A stretch of 64,000 nt of DNA, taken from positions 8,046,501-8,110,500 of the forward strand of contig JAWNZC010000322.1 in assembly GCA_035771165.1 (NCBI GenBank). Reading direction: 5' to 3'. Source of the DNA: Paragorgia papillata. Taxonomy: Eukaryota; Cnidaria; Anthozoa; Scleralcyonacea; Coralliidae. Position numbers and translations under genes: made by a program. The notes below the pieces were generated by a model. It made no database searches, was not told the DNA's origin, and worked only from the letters and a program-made list of their open reading frames with translations. Positions 1 through 7,567 of the stretch are shown in pieces (the first letter of the stretch is position 1; each line of letters starts with the position of its first letter).

Positions 1-10
1 TTAATAAAAT

Positions 11-1579
11 ATGTTGTCTAATGCGGATACGTCTAAATTTATTGTTAATGGTACAGAAACTTTGTACATGGGAAAAATTAACATAAAAAGTTGGGAATTT
101 TTAAACAACCCCACATACAGAAGTTACTTAGGAACCACAAACTGGGACAGGATGTGGTTATCTGGAGGTAAACAAACTAAACTGTCTTTAAAAAATGCTA
201 GTGGAAAGATGGACTGGAACATTAAAGGCACCCCTGTTTACGTATCCGACAAGCAGTTTTTTACACCACATTACACAGATATGGAATTTATACACGGATT
301 AAAATTTCGTACGGAAAGAATTAACGCGTTTGGTTACACCCCTTTTGTACACACTCGAGAAACATACAAAGACGATGCAGTTGGTAACGTACAAAAACGT
401 GTGGAGGAGATGGGTATTAAAAAAGTTATGTCTTTGCCATCGTTAAAAGAAGTGGAACAACGGGAAAAGGAGATTGTAAACCAATATATTTTTAAACAGA
501 CGAATGGTACGACGGAAAAACAACGAAATATTCTGGAACACATAGATTGGTCTGGAAAGAGTAAGTACTTTACTTTTTTAGCAGCTTTGTACATTGCAAC
601 GACAAAGTGTGGTGTAAGTAAGCAACACCTGGAACACAAAGACAAGAGGATTGCATCCATGTTTCGTTGGCACGTAATTCTTACTGTTAGAAAACTTGTT
701 ACAACTCCACATTTGTTAAACCTTACAGCGACGGAAAAGGAAGAGTTAACCAAGTTTTACAAAATTTTACCATTTCGACACCAACACGAATTACATAGGT
801 ACAGTGGTACAAAAGAGGACATAGAAAAAGTGTACCCCGGTGCAAAAACAAACTGGAAAAAACTAACGGAAACCGCATGGCAGTTTAGTTGGCAACGAGA
901 GACGCTACCAACAGGAAATTTGTACAAATATTTTATACCAAATATTACAACAGGATTTACAAAGTTTGGTTTGGAAAATATGCAGCTATCCATGTACGAC
1001 TTAGTTTACTGTGTTCTCGGTGCACAAGTTAATATTAGAGCATCCATTGTTAACGATGGTGCAAAAAGTATCTTGGCACAAAAGGAATTCTTAAACATGG
1101 TTAACATCTGTGTACAAGAAGTAAACATTGTAAAAAAAGTGGATAGAATGCGTACAGTTGTAAAAGCCACAAATGCGAGGTTAAACTATGTGTTAGCACC
1201 GGCACTAACATTAATGCCTGGTGTTATGGTGTTAAAAGAGATAATACCTGGTTACAACAATGTGTTAAAAGTTGCAAGTACAAACATGGTACAAGGTTCG
1301 AATGGTAACGTTAACGGGCAACCAATAATTGGCAAAGGTGTAACAATACAAAACAAGCCAAACATGCCAAACAGGACAAGTGGTATTGTTATACAAAAAA
1401 TTGGTGTAAACAAACATAATGGTATTAAAGGTACTCCACTTCGTAAAAAAGAGGGTACAACAACAAAAGAGGATACAGATAAGTCCGAACAAGAATACAG
1501 TACACCTGGAGAAACAAATAATACTGGTGTTTTTGTTGGTATCGCAGTAAGTGCATTTTGTGTGTATATGTTTCGATAG
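11..1579 (+). CDS. Polinton-type virion-associated protein (522 aa), layer A
   Basis: The protein is homologous along its length to the 530-aa protein at 24,102-25,667 of the complete Polinton. Shared blocks are a WLxGG motif near residue 50 (about 120 in the other), CGVSxQHL near 200, YCVLGAQ near 335, and GYNN with a following repeat near 415. Both end in a Ser/Thr/Lys-rich stretch and one C-terminal transmembrane helix (here about residues 503-521). This family sits among the structural genes of Polintons, so a virion role is inferred, but its exact function is unknown to me. The start is 10 bases from the window edge, directly after an AT-rich leader (TTAATAAAAT) like those of its neighbours. 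No frame breaks are seen, so the copy may be young. Genes further left are outside the window. Confidence 0.75.
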   Translation: MLSNADTSKFIVNGTETLYMGKINIKSWEFLNNPTYRSYLGTTNWDRMWLSGGKQTKLSLKNASGKMDWNIKGTPVYVSDKQFFTPHYTDMEFIHGLKFRTERINAFGYTPFVHTRETYKDDAVGNVQKRVEEMGIKKVMSLPSLKEVEQREKEIVNQYIFKQTNGTTEKQRNILEHIDWSGKSKYFTFLAALYIATTKCGVSKQHLEHKDKRIASMFRWHVILTVRKLVTTPHLLNLTATEKEELTKFYKILPFRHQHELHRYSGTKEDIEKVYPGAKTNWKKLTETAWQFSWQRETLPTGNLYKYFIPNITTGFTKFGLENMQLSMYDLVYCVLGAQVNIRASIVNDGAKSILAQKEFLNMVNICVQEVNIVKKVDRMRTVVKATNARLNYVLAPALTLMPGVMVLKEIIPGYNNVLKVASTNMVQGSNGNVNGQPIIGKGVTIQNKPNMPNRTSGIVIQKIGVNKHNGIKGTPLRKKEGTTTKEDTDKSEQEYSTPGETNNTGVFVGIAVSAFCVYMFR

Positions 1580-1793
1580 TTTAAAGAAAAGAGCGTTTTG
1601 TGTTAATAAAGAGGTGCTTGTAGGCCTTTTTGTTTTGGGTTGTCTTTTAATACGCATTTTTTTACAATTTTTGGAATTTGTATCCTTTGTTGGGTACAAA
1701 TTTTTTTTTGCAAAAACACATAATATAAAGTAACTAACTTTTTTAATAACAAACATAAGTGTGTTTTTTCCGGACTTTAAAATTTGTGGGTGT

Positions 1794-1825
1794 AAAAATT
1801 ATATCTCGCGTGGGATATAATTTTT
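1794..1825. terminator. 12-bp stem hairpin at a convergent gene junction
   Basis: The sequence AAAAATTATATC pairs perfectly with GATATAATTTTT across an 8-base loop (TCGCGTGG) and is followed by a T run. It lies between the plus gene ending at 1579 and the minus gene ending at 1833. It resembles the hairpins at the two other convergent junctions of this element. A bidirectional transcription end or RNA-processing role is inferred. The rest of 1580-1832 is AT-rich; a 60-codon hydrophobic frame there has no convincing separate start. Confidence 0.45.
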
Positions 1826-1832
1826 TTTTGCG

Positions 1833-1949
1833 TTACATATCGTAAATTTCCTGTTCCATTTGTTTTTCTAGTTCGTCTCGTAAAACCTGTACCTGCGCAT
1901 CCGTTAACCACACTACTTTTACTGTTTTGTATGGTAAACAATTAGACAT
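1833..1949 (-). CDS. 38-aa micro-ORF, layer A
   Basis: This short acidic, helix-prone peptide (it contains VLRDELEKQMEQE) starts at 1949, only 17 bases from the divergent start at 1967. It stops just before the junction hairpin at 1794-1825. I recognise no family. It is listed because it fits the alternating divergent/convergent gene layout exactly and has the same AT-rich leader. Its coding status is otherwise unsupported. Confidence 0.35.
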   Translation of the reverse strand: MSNCLPYKTVKVVWLTDAQVQVLRDELEKQMEQEIYDM

Positions 1950-1966
1950 ATTTTATTTAATAAAAA
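1950..1966. promoter_or_regulatory. AT-only divergent leader/promoter
   Basis: These seventeen bases, all A or T (ATTTTATTTAATAAAAA), separate two divergent start codons (1949 minus, 1967 plus). The same type of TTTATTTAATAAAA leader precedes the genes at 11 and 2684. A compact bidirectional start signal is inferred. Confidence 0.4.
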
Positions 1967-2365
1967 ATGACAACCCAAGTTATTGCAATTAACCAAAGAA
2001 ATTTGGAAGAAACAAGTTTTAAGTCGTGTAGAGAATTAAGCGACAAACTTGGCATCCCAATACGAACAGTTAGGTATCGTGTGTTGGCAGGTACAGTAAA
2101 AACGGTGGATGGTGTCCCATATGTATTCCAACGACACGGTAAAAACATACAGGTTACCGGAAACAAAAAAGTTGGTAAATATGTCCAAGTTTACACGGAG
2201 GATATGGATGGTGTAAAACAAGAGTACAAAAGTAAAGTGGAATGTGCGTGTGCGTTGGGTTTAAAATATCCAACCACAGTAACGCAACGAATTGTAAGTG
2301 GCAGGTATTACCCATGTTTCGATCCTGTAACAAACAAACCAGTGGAGTTAAAATTTTGTTTGTAA
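1967..2365 (+). CDS. Small DNA-binding protein with two NUMOD1-like repeats (132 aa)
   Basis: Two similar helix-turn-helix-like segments are visible: residues about 17-40 (SFKSCRELSDKLGIPIRTV) and about 85-112 (YKSKVECACALGLKYPTTV). The pattern of a short beta segment, then S.xExAxxLGI..xTV, resembles NUMOD1-type DNA-binding modules found with homing endonucleases and viral regulators. No nuclease domain is attached. A regulator or origin-binding role is an inference. It is divergent from the micro-ORF at 1833-1949 and ends just before a perfect 12-bp hairpin at 2389-2419. Confidence 0.55.
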   Translation: MTTQVIAINQRNLEETSFKSCRELSDKLGIPIRTVRYRVLAGTVKTVDGVPYVFQRHGKNIQVTGNKKVGKYVQVYTEDMDGVKQEYKSKVECACALGLKYPTTVTQRIVSGRYYPCFDPVTNKPVELKFCL

Positions 2366-2388
2366 ATACAAGTTAAACATATTTTTTT

Positions 2389-2419
2389 AATTACAAAGAA
2401 CAACAAATTCTTTGTAATT
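2389..2419. terminator. 12-bp stem hairpin at a convergent gene junction
   Basis: AATTACAAAGAA pairs perfectly with TTCTTTGTAATT across a 7-base loop (CAACAAA). It lies between the plus gene ending at 2365 and the minus gene ending at 2428. It is the second of three such junction hairpins in layer A and may end transcription on both strands. Confidence 0.45.
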
Positions 2420-2427
2420 TTTAACGA

Positions 2428-2661
2428 CTAAACTTTGTTAAATATTTTTAACAACGCGATAACAAAAAAGGAAGAAACTGTATCCCAACTAAACACAACT
2501 CCACCCGTGGTACCCAAGGATGTTGTGTTATCCAATGTTTTTTTGTCGTGTTTGTGGTACTCGGACACAACTTTTAAAGCAGCTACCAATGCAAGTTTAA
2601 ATGTTAGTGCTGCGATGGCAAGGAAATATGCAATGTTGTAAAATAGTTTTAAAAGATCCAT
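2428..2661 (-). CDS. Small two-helix membrane protein (77 aa), layer A
   Basis: The predicted protein has two hydrophobic helices (about residues 5-30 and 55-73) joined by a polar linker. The start at 2661 (MDLLKLF) was chosen over an upstream ATG because it lies 22 bases from the divergent start at 2684, as in the neighbouring gene pair. Polintons usually carry small membrane proteins of this size, and the complete Polinton here has one at 15,501-15,737. I see no clear sequence match between the two, so a shared role is only a possibility. The opposite strand has a 68-codon frame without hydrophobic logic, and I regard it as a shadow. Confidence 0.5.
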   Translation of the reverse strand: MDLLKLFYNIAYFLAIAALTFKLALVAALKVVSEYHKHDKKTLDNTTSLGTTGGVVFSWDTVSSFFVIALLKIFNKV

Positions 2662-2683
2662 ATGTTTATAATAACAAAATAAA
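2662..2683. promoter_or_regulatory. AT-rich divergent leader/promoter
   Basis: Twenty-two bases rich in A and T separate the divergent starts at 2661 (minus) and 2684 (plus). The stretch repeats the TTTATAATAA / AAAATAAA style of the other layer A leaders. A bidirectional start signal is inferred. Confidence 0.35.
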
Positions 2684-2797
2684 ATGGACACTTTACAAGA
2701 GATATTACTTTTACAAATTAGAATTTTAGGGACCGCACACGACATGGTAGACAACGAAGAGACGTTAAAAATACTGGAGAAAGAGTTGGATGTGTAA
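2684..2797 (+). CDS. 37-aa micro-ORF, layer A
   Basis: This short helix-prone acidic peptide (it contains LQEILLLQIRILG and EETLKILEKELDV) starts 22 bases from the divergent membrane-protein gene. It ends before the hairpin at 2832-2859. No family is recognised. It is listed because of its position and leader; coding status is uncertain. Confidence 0.35.
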   Translation: MDTLQEILLLQIRILGTAHDMVDNEETLKILEKELDV

Positions 2798-2831
2798 AAA
2801 AGTTGGTTACGTTAATGTTTAACAAGTTTAA

Positions 2832-2859
2832 TTTGTAATTTTTTTTTAAAAATTACAAA
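2832..2859. terminator. 12-bp stem hairpin at a convergent gene junction
   Basis: TTTGTAATTTTT pairs perfectly with AAAAATTACAAA across a 4-T loop. It lies between the plus micro-ORF ending at 2797 and the minus gene ending at 2880. It is the third convergent-junction hairpin of layer A. Confidence 0.45.
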
Positions 2860-2879
2860 CTTTTGTTTTGTATACAGAT

Positions 2880-3593
2880 TTACATTGGGTTAATACATAT
2901 GGAACCCTCGTAACCATCGCCAAATAACATGGTACTTCGTTTTTTGTCTCTAATAAGTTTGGATACAGTACTGGTCGACATAGTCCAAGATTTGTGCGAA
3001 TTTTTTTTCGAACCTCGTTGGTCGTGCAGTCTTTTACAACTTGTGTAAATTTCGTAATGGGAAAGTTGGTAATTTTTCCACACTGTACACACTATTTTTT
3101 TACCACGTTTCGTTTCCTGGTGGTCGTATGCAGTAATGTATTTAAAAACACCTTCCAACGCATTTGCCAACGCAGGTGTTAAAATGGGTGTTATTGCTTC
3201 CAAAAAGTTTAAACAATCCTGGATGCCTTGTTCGTTCCACGCACCAAACGTTGGTACCAGTTTCCGTTCTTCCACATCTTTAAAATCTGGTGTTACGAAA
3301 TGGTCGATACGGATTTTCTCTTCTGGTTCTCTGTCCACAAGGTCGATGTTGTTGTTGTGTCGAAGGGATTCCAATGTATCCCCCAATGTTTTTTGCCGTT
3401 TTGCATGTATGTTTTTTTTAACTATTTCTAACAAAGTTTCTGGTGTTAAAAAACAGTTGTTACCACGGATAAAAACCAGGAGATCTGTTTGTTCCTTGTC
3501 TTGGTTGTAAATGGTTTCGTACATTGTGTTAACCCAGTACCTGCTCCATCTGGCTTGCATATGTTTGTTTTGGTTATTGTTATTGTCTAACAT
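2880..3593 (-). CDS. Unrecognised protein with possible C-terminal DNA-binding helices (237 aa)
   Basis: I do not recognise this family. The N-terminus is Asn/Gln-rich (MLDNNNNQNKHMQARW), followed by a mostly helical, charged body. A 'LTPALANALEGVFKY' helix lies near residues 135-150. A basic C-terminal third (about 175-225) includes SWTMSTSTVSKLIRDKKRS, which could be a winged-helix or other DNA-binding segment. There is no signal peptide or membrane helix. It reads away from the repeat array at 3,600-4,300 and starts after an AT-rich leader. Its frame is intact. A regulatory or DNA-binding role is only a guess. Confidence 0.5.
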   Translation of the reverse strand: MLDNNNNQNKHMQARWSRYWVNTMYETIYNQDKEQTDLLVFIRGNNCFLTPETLLEIVKKNIHAKRQKTLGDTLESLRHNNNIDLVDREPEEKIRIDHFVTPDFKDVEERKLVPTFGAWNEQGIQDCLNFLEAITPILTPALANALEGVFKYITAYDHQETKRGKKIVCTVWKNYQLSHYEIYTSCKRLHDQRGSKKNSHKSWTMSTSTVSKLIRDKKRSTMLFGDGYEGSICINPM

Positions 3594-4380
3594 TATTTTT
3601 TTTTAATTTTTTTACACTGTTTTAAAAAACGATTTAAAGTTTACAAACTTGGAAAAAAAATGTTAAGTTTGTAATCTGTGTTTGGATTACAAATTATAAA
3701 AAAAAGTGCCATAAATTTTAACAAAAGTGCTCGCATGTTTACAAATATGTCCGAATTGTTTTCTGTAAAAAATGTGCCCGAAGTGTTTACAAGTGCTTTT
3801 TTTATGTGCCCGGAATGTGCTCGCATATGTAAAAAATGTGCCCGAAATTTTAACAAGTGTTTACCAAGTGCTCGAAATGTTTTTACCAAGTTTGTAATCT
3901 GTGTTTGGATTACAAATTTTATTTTTTTTAATTTCTGGATACAAGTGCTTTTTTTATACAAATGTGCTTGCATGTGCTTTTTTTATGCAAATGTGCTTTT
4001 TTTATGTGCCCGAAATGTGCCCGGAATGTGCTTGCATGTGCTTGCATGTGCTTGCATGTGCTTTTTTTTACACAAAAAGATATATTTTCATGGGTATGCT
4101 TTCCATACCCTTGTAATCTACATTATGTTAAAAACTTTGTACAAAAAAAAGTGCCCCGGAACAAGTTTGTAATCTGTGTTTGGATTACAAATTTTATTTT
4201 TTTTTAATTTCTGGATACAAGTGGTTTTTTTATACAAATGTGCTCGAAGTGCTTTTTTTACAAGTTTGTAATCTGTGTTTGGATTACAAATTTTAAAGTT
4301 TGGATTCTGTTTTTTTTTTAACAAAATAACAAAATGCAAATTATTTTTTTTTTAAATTTTTTTTTTTTTTTAAAAAGTTT
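3594..4380. repeat. Iteron-like and hairpin repeat array, candidate replication origin
   Basis: This is the only large non-coding block of layer A. It has four identical 26-bp hairpins (stem TTTGTAATC / GATTACAAA, loop TGTGTTTG) at 3668-3693, 3891-3916, 4166-4191 and 4265-4290. Between them are about ten short direct repeats of the form GTGC(C/T)CG(A/G)A with variants (around 3728, 3775, 3806, 3838, 3870, 4005-4025, 4240) and tandem GTGCTTGCAT units at about 4028-4060. A 164-codon open frame on the plus strand is made of these repeats and looks fortuitous. Because the block sits two genes from a replication-initiator-like gene, an origin is the favoured reading. A transcription control region is the alternative. 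Confidence 0.5.
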
Positions 4381-4593
4381 TTAGTCCCACAGATCCATTA
4401 TTTCTTCTGTAAAAAAAATTTCGCCGTACCTGTACCTGTATCGAAATACTTGTACGTTTTCATCCCCATGTTTTTCAAACAGTTCCTCTTCTGTGGTGTA
4501 AATGTACAGATCGACCCCATCCCAAAAACAAAAATAAGGTGCATGGCTTTCGTTTAAAAGGTACATACCCATTTTTTTAAAGTGTTTGTCCAT
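4381..4593 (-). CDS. Small acidic protein (70 aa) downstream of the initiator-like gene
   Basis: The frame starts at 4593, 17 bases after the stop of the 907-aa gene on the same strand. This suggests co-expression. The protein is acidic and aromatic with no membrane helix, and includes YFCFWDGVDLYIYTTEEELF and a Tyr/Arg run (FRYRYRYGE). The same frame stays open upstream to 4743, overlapping the end of the larger gene. A frameshifted extension of that gene is therefore an alternative, but the tight spacing of stop and ATG favours a separate gene. No family is recognised. Confidence 0.45.
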   Translation of the reverse strand: MDKHFKKMGMYLLNESHAPYFCFWDGVDLYIYTTEEELFEKHGDENVQVFRYRYRYGEIFFTEEIMDLWD

Positions 4594-4609
4594 GTTTTCT
4601 TTAACATGT

Positions 4610-7333
4610 TTACAATCCAATGTTAACAATTTCTGTTGTGTTAACAAGTGTTTTGTACATCTTTCCAGCTTTGGACAGTTTGCACACAACACCACCCAAA
4701 GACAAGCACAACACATCTGCTGGCCCTTTGTTGTGTTTAACACACACAGACATACAAATTTCTTTTTCTGTAATTTTTTTAACTGGAATTATTTTTAATG
4801 GGATTAAATACCACCACTGCTTACCCTGGAAAACAACTCCTTCGATGTACTTGCGTCTGGTTACAACATTTGTTTTTGTTTTACCGACACGTATCCCACA
4901 ACCAATGGTAAGTGTCTGTTCTTCTAGATGTTTTCCAGCTAAAAAATGGTCGTTACCAATGGTTAGTACAAGGTGGTCTTTGTTGTGCCGTTTTAACATA
5001 TACATACTTTCTGGATACACAACCATGTTTTGTGGTAACGAAACAAAACTTTTAATTTCTGTAAAAGCAACACGACAGTTTTCTGGTGTTTCTGGAAGAA
5101 GTTGTGTTGGTGTTTTAAATCCTTTAACTTCTTGTGTGGTGTTTACAGATTGTTGTTCTAAAAGTTTTTGGTTTGTAATGTACTCTTTTGTTGGAATTAT
5201 TATGCCAATATCCACAAGTGCATATGGTCGACCATGGAAATTATTACTCCCGGTCCTTGTTATTTGTAAATTTTTATGTAGAAGTGTTTTTTTGTCTACC
5301 CGGTTATACATACTGTTTAATACAGATTGTGTTCGTTTGTTACCCCACACAGCAAAGACGTCATTGTTATGTCGTACCGCTATTATATCCTTTAACTCTG
5401 TTTTGGTGTAGTAGTCTGTTACTTGTTTGGTACCAATAACTTCGTACTGTTGTCCAAGTTTTAAACACATTAACGACTTTGCTTTGCCTGTAAGTGTGGA
5501 GTTAACAAGTTTTAAGTGGTTTTTCTGTATTATTGCTTTGTTTATTTTTTCTAAGTTACTTTGTGCAACATTATCCACAATACCAGTTACTATTTTTAAC
5601 GCCTGGCTTACACTAGACTCTAAAATCTCGCGTGTCGTAAGTTTCGCACGTTTTTCATTAATAACTGGTTTGTTTCGTGGACGGTGTTCGTCTGGTGTGT
5701 ACAAAGACCAAAATTCCCAGAACACTTTAGACTTTTGTGTTGCTTTTGTAATGGATACGTATGGTGTGCATGTTGGTTGTGGTGTAAAACCAGATGTAAC
5801 CAACCCATCTTCTAGAAAGTTTGGACTGTGGGAGTAGACACTTTTTGCATCCACAACACGGGTTTTTTGGTGTTCGTCTTTTCCAGTAAAAACTTTTTGT
5901 ATACTTGTGTACTCGATGTCCATCTTTAATCTCGTTAATTGTTCGTGTCCAGGATTTTTAGATGTTTTTGTTATTTTTTCTTGTGTTACAGTTGCTGTGG
6001 ATTTGTAAGAAATTACATCTATTGGTAACGACGGATCCAATGTAAGATTTCCGAGCACCCACGCCATTTTAGACTCCATTTTGTTAACAGGAACACCGGA
6101 TGTCTTTTTTGTATGTTCGTTAAAGTTGTAAACGACAACACCAGTGTCGTCGTCCTTGTTGTGGATTACAAGTGTGTGTTTAAAAACTTCTGTTAACGCA
6201 CGCCACTTACATTTATGCGGTGTATCCCAAATAAGATTTTGTGGAAAAAACTGGTGCATGTTGTTAACAAACGTTGTAAAACTTTCGAACAAGGATTCCA
6301 GTCCAAAATTCTCTCCACAATACAAAGTTGCTTCCAATCTTGTAAGCCCCCGTTTTGTACTTGCGTCTCTGGCTGTTGCAAGTCGTGTGTTTGTTTGTAC
6401 AACCCAGTTTTTCCAGTGGTTACCAACCATATCTTGCACACCTTTGGACTCCAACATTTGTACCATTTTGTCATAAATTTTTGGACGTATTTTACATCCA
6501 GCACCAACATATTGCATCCATGTAACACAATTACCACCAACATAATTAACATTATCCATTATAATTCCTTTGTTTAGGTTTCCATGGTTGCCTTCCAACT
6601 CCATGCCACAGTTGTTAAGTAAATGTTCCACAACGTCGTCGCGTTTAAACGAACCAGCATAATCCATTGTAAAATCCACATCTTCCAATGTAATTCCAAG
6701 TTCTTTACGACTTTTAACATTTTTTAAAACTGTTAGAACTTTTTCCAATGGTTCGTTACAAGAACCTATTTTAAAAACAACATTTCTGTACGGTAAAACT
6801 TGTCCATGGCGTTGGAACAAACCATTTCCAGGTGGATATGGTGTGGATTCGCGACGTATTTTAACGTCATGTGTTTGTAATCCTTGGTCTAAAACATATC
6901 TTCTTAAAACCTGGTTGCAAGCACCAACCGTTGCACTTTTAACTTTTACATTAAGATCTTTTAATGCAACCCGAAAAGATACAAGAAAACCATCGCAAAA
7001 CATATCCGATATTTGTTCCAACGGGGTGTTGGTTTGTTTGCCATATTTGTTGTAGTTTAATTCCCCAGTGGTGTTTTTTGTGTTTGCAGCAATAATGGTT
7101 TCCGTTGCGTGTTTGTGGATGTATTTAACTTCGTAATCCAATAAGTTATTAAATTCCATCGTTATGTTTTCTGTGTTTGTTGGTCCAAGTACCACGGATG
7201 GAATGGTTGTTGCTTTGGATTTTGTTTCGAAAGAGTAGGCTTCGGTGCCTGTAATGTCGAGAAGTGTGTCCAGACCATTGTCGTGGTTAACTTCCTCGAT
7301 AATTTGTAAAATTTCGGTTTTAAAGTCATTCAT
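4610..7333 (-). CDS. Large replication-initiator-like protein (907 aa), Rep_trans-type motifs
   Basis: This is the largest gene of layer A, with an intact frame, starting at 7333 after an AT-rich leader. In its first 340 residues three motifs occur in the order expected of rolling-circle initiators of the Rep_trans / phage replication-initiation type. They are an acidic beta strand VDFTMDYAGS (about 219-228), a basic CKIRPKIYDKMVQ block with a tyrosine (about 280-292) and LTRLEATLY (about 330-338). These parallel the 'D.a.D', 'r.YdK' and 'RxE' blocks of that superfamily. No HUH motif, P-loop or polymerase motif is evident. The C-terminal 550 residues are unassigned and end in a Cys-containing segment. 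The gene lies beside a repeat and hairpin array. Nicking and initiating replication is an inference from motif order; a different, unknown viral family is possible. Confidence 0.45.
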   Translation of the reverse strand: MNDFKTEILQIIEEVNHDNGLDTLLDITGTEAYSFETKSKATTIPSVVLGPTNTENITMEFNNLLDYEVKYIHKHATETIIAANTKNTTGELNYNKYGKQTNTPLEQISDMFCDGFLVSFRVALKDLNVKVKSATVGACNQVLRRYVLDQGLQTHDVKIRRESTPYPPGNGLFQRHGQVLPYRNVVFKIGSCNEPLEKVLTVLKNVKSRKELGITLEDVDFTMDYAGSFKRDDVVEHLLNNCGMELEGNHGNLNKGIIMDNVNYVGGNCVTWMQYVGAGCKIRPKIYDKMVQMLESKGVQDMVGNHWKNWVVQTNTRLATARDASTKRGLTRLEATLYCGENFGLESLFESFTTFVNNMHQFFPQNLIWDTPHKCKWRALTEVFKHTLVIHNKDDDTGVVVYNFNEHTKKTSGVPVNKMESKMAWVLGNLTLDPSLPIDVISYKSTATVTQEKITKTSKNPGHEQLTRLKMDIEYTSIQKVFTGKDEHQKTRVVDAKSVYSHSPNFLEDGLVTSGFTPQPTCTPYVSITKATQKSKVFWEFWSLYTPDEHRPRNKPVINEKRAKLTTREILESSVSQALKIVTGIVDNVAQSNLEKINKAIIQKNHLKLVNSTLTGKAKSLMCLKLGQQYEVIGTKQVTDYYTKTELKDIIAVRHNNDVFAVWGNKRTQSVLNSMYNRVDKKTLLHKNLQITRTGSNNFHGRPYALVDIGIIIPTKEYITNQKLLEQQSVNTTQEVKGFKTPTQLLPETPENCRVAFTEIKSFVSLPQNMVVYPESMYMLKRHNKDHLVLTIGNDHFLAGKHLEEQTLTIGCGIRVGKTKTNVVTRRKYIEGVVFQGKQWWYLIPLKIIPVKKITEKEICMSVCVKHNKGPADVLCLSLGGVVCKLSKAGKMYKTLVNTTEIVNIGL

Positions 7334-7567
7334 TCTTTATTATGGTGTTTTTTGTAGTAGTTTCCCACCCAAAGTATCATTTTTTTAAAATAATGTTTGT
7401 ATTTTAAAGAAGAAGTCGTCAAAATGGTTTGGTGTTAAAAAAAAGAGGGATACATTTTTTTTTTAAGCAAAAAGTTTTAAAAAAAAATTTCAAAAAAAAA
7501 ATGTATGGTTTTATAAAACCATTAAAATCTAGGCTTTTTTAGGTGGGTAAACACCGCAAAAATGTAG
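7334..7567. other. AT-rich junction between layer A and the polymerase gene of layer B
   Basis: This non-coding stretch holds the leader of the 907-aa gene, long A and T runs and two inverted repeats. One is ATGGTTTTATAAAACCAT at about 7504-7521. The other is a GGTGGGTAAACAC / GTGTTTACCCAGCC stem at about 7542-7580. It ends where polymerase homology begins, after an in-frame stop at 7565. I take it as the right end of layer A or a junction with layer B. No target duplication can be tested, because the left end of layer A is outside the window. Confidence 0.35.

Noticed and set aside
3678..4172. 164-codon Cys-rich open frame on the plus strand
   Set aside because: It is built from the GTGC-type direct repeats and hairpins of the non-coding array and overlaps alternative open frames of the same composition.
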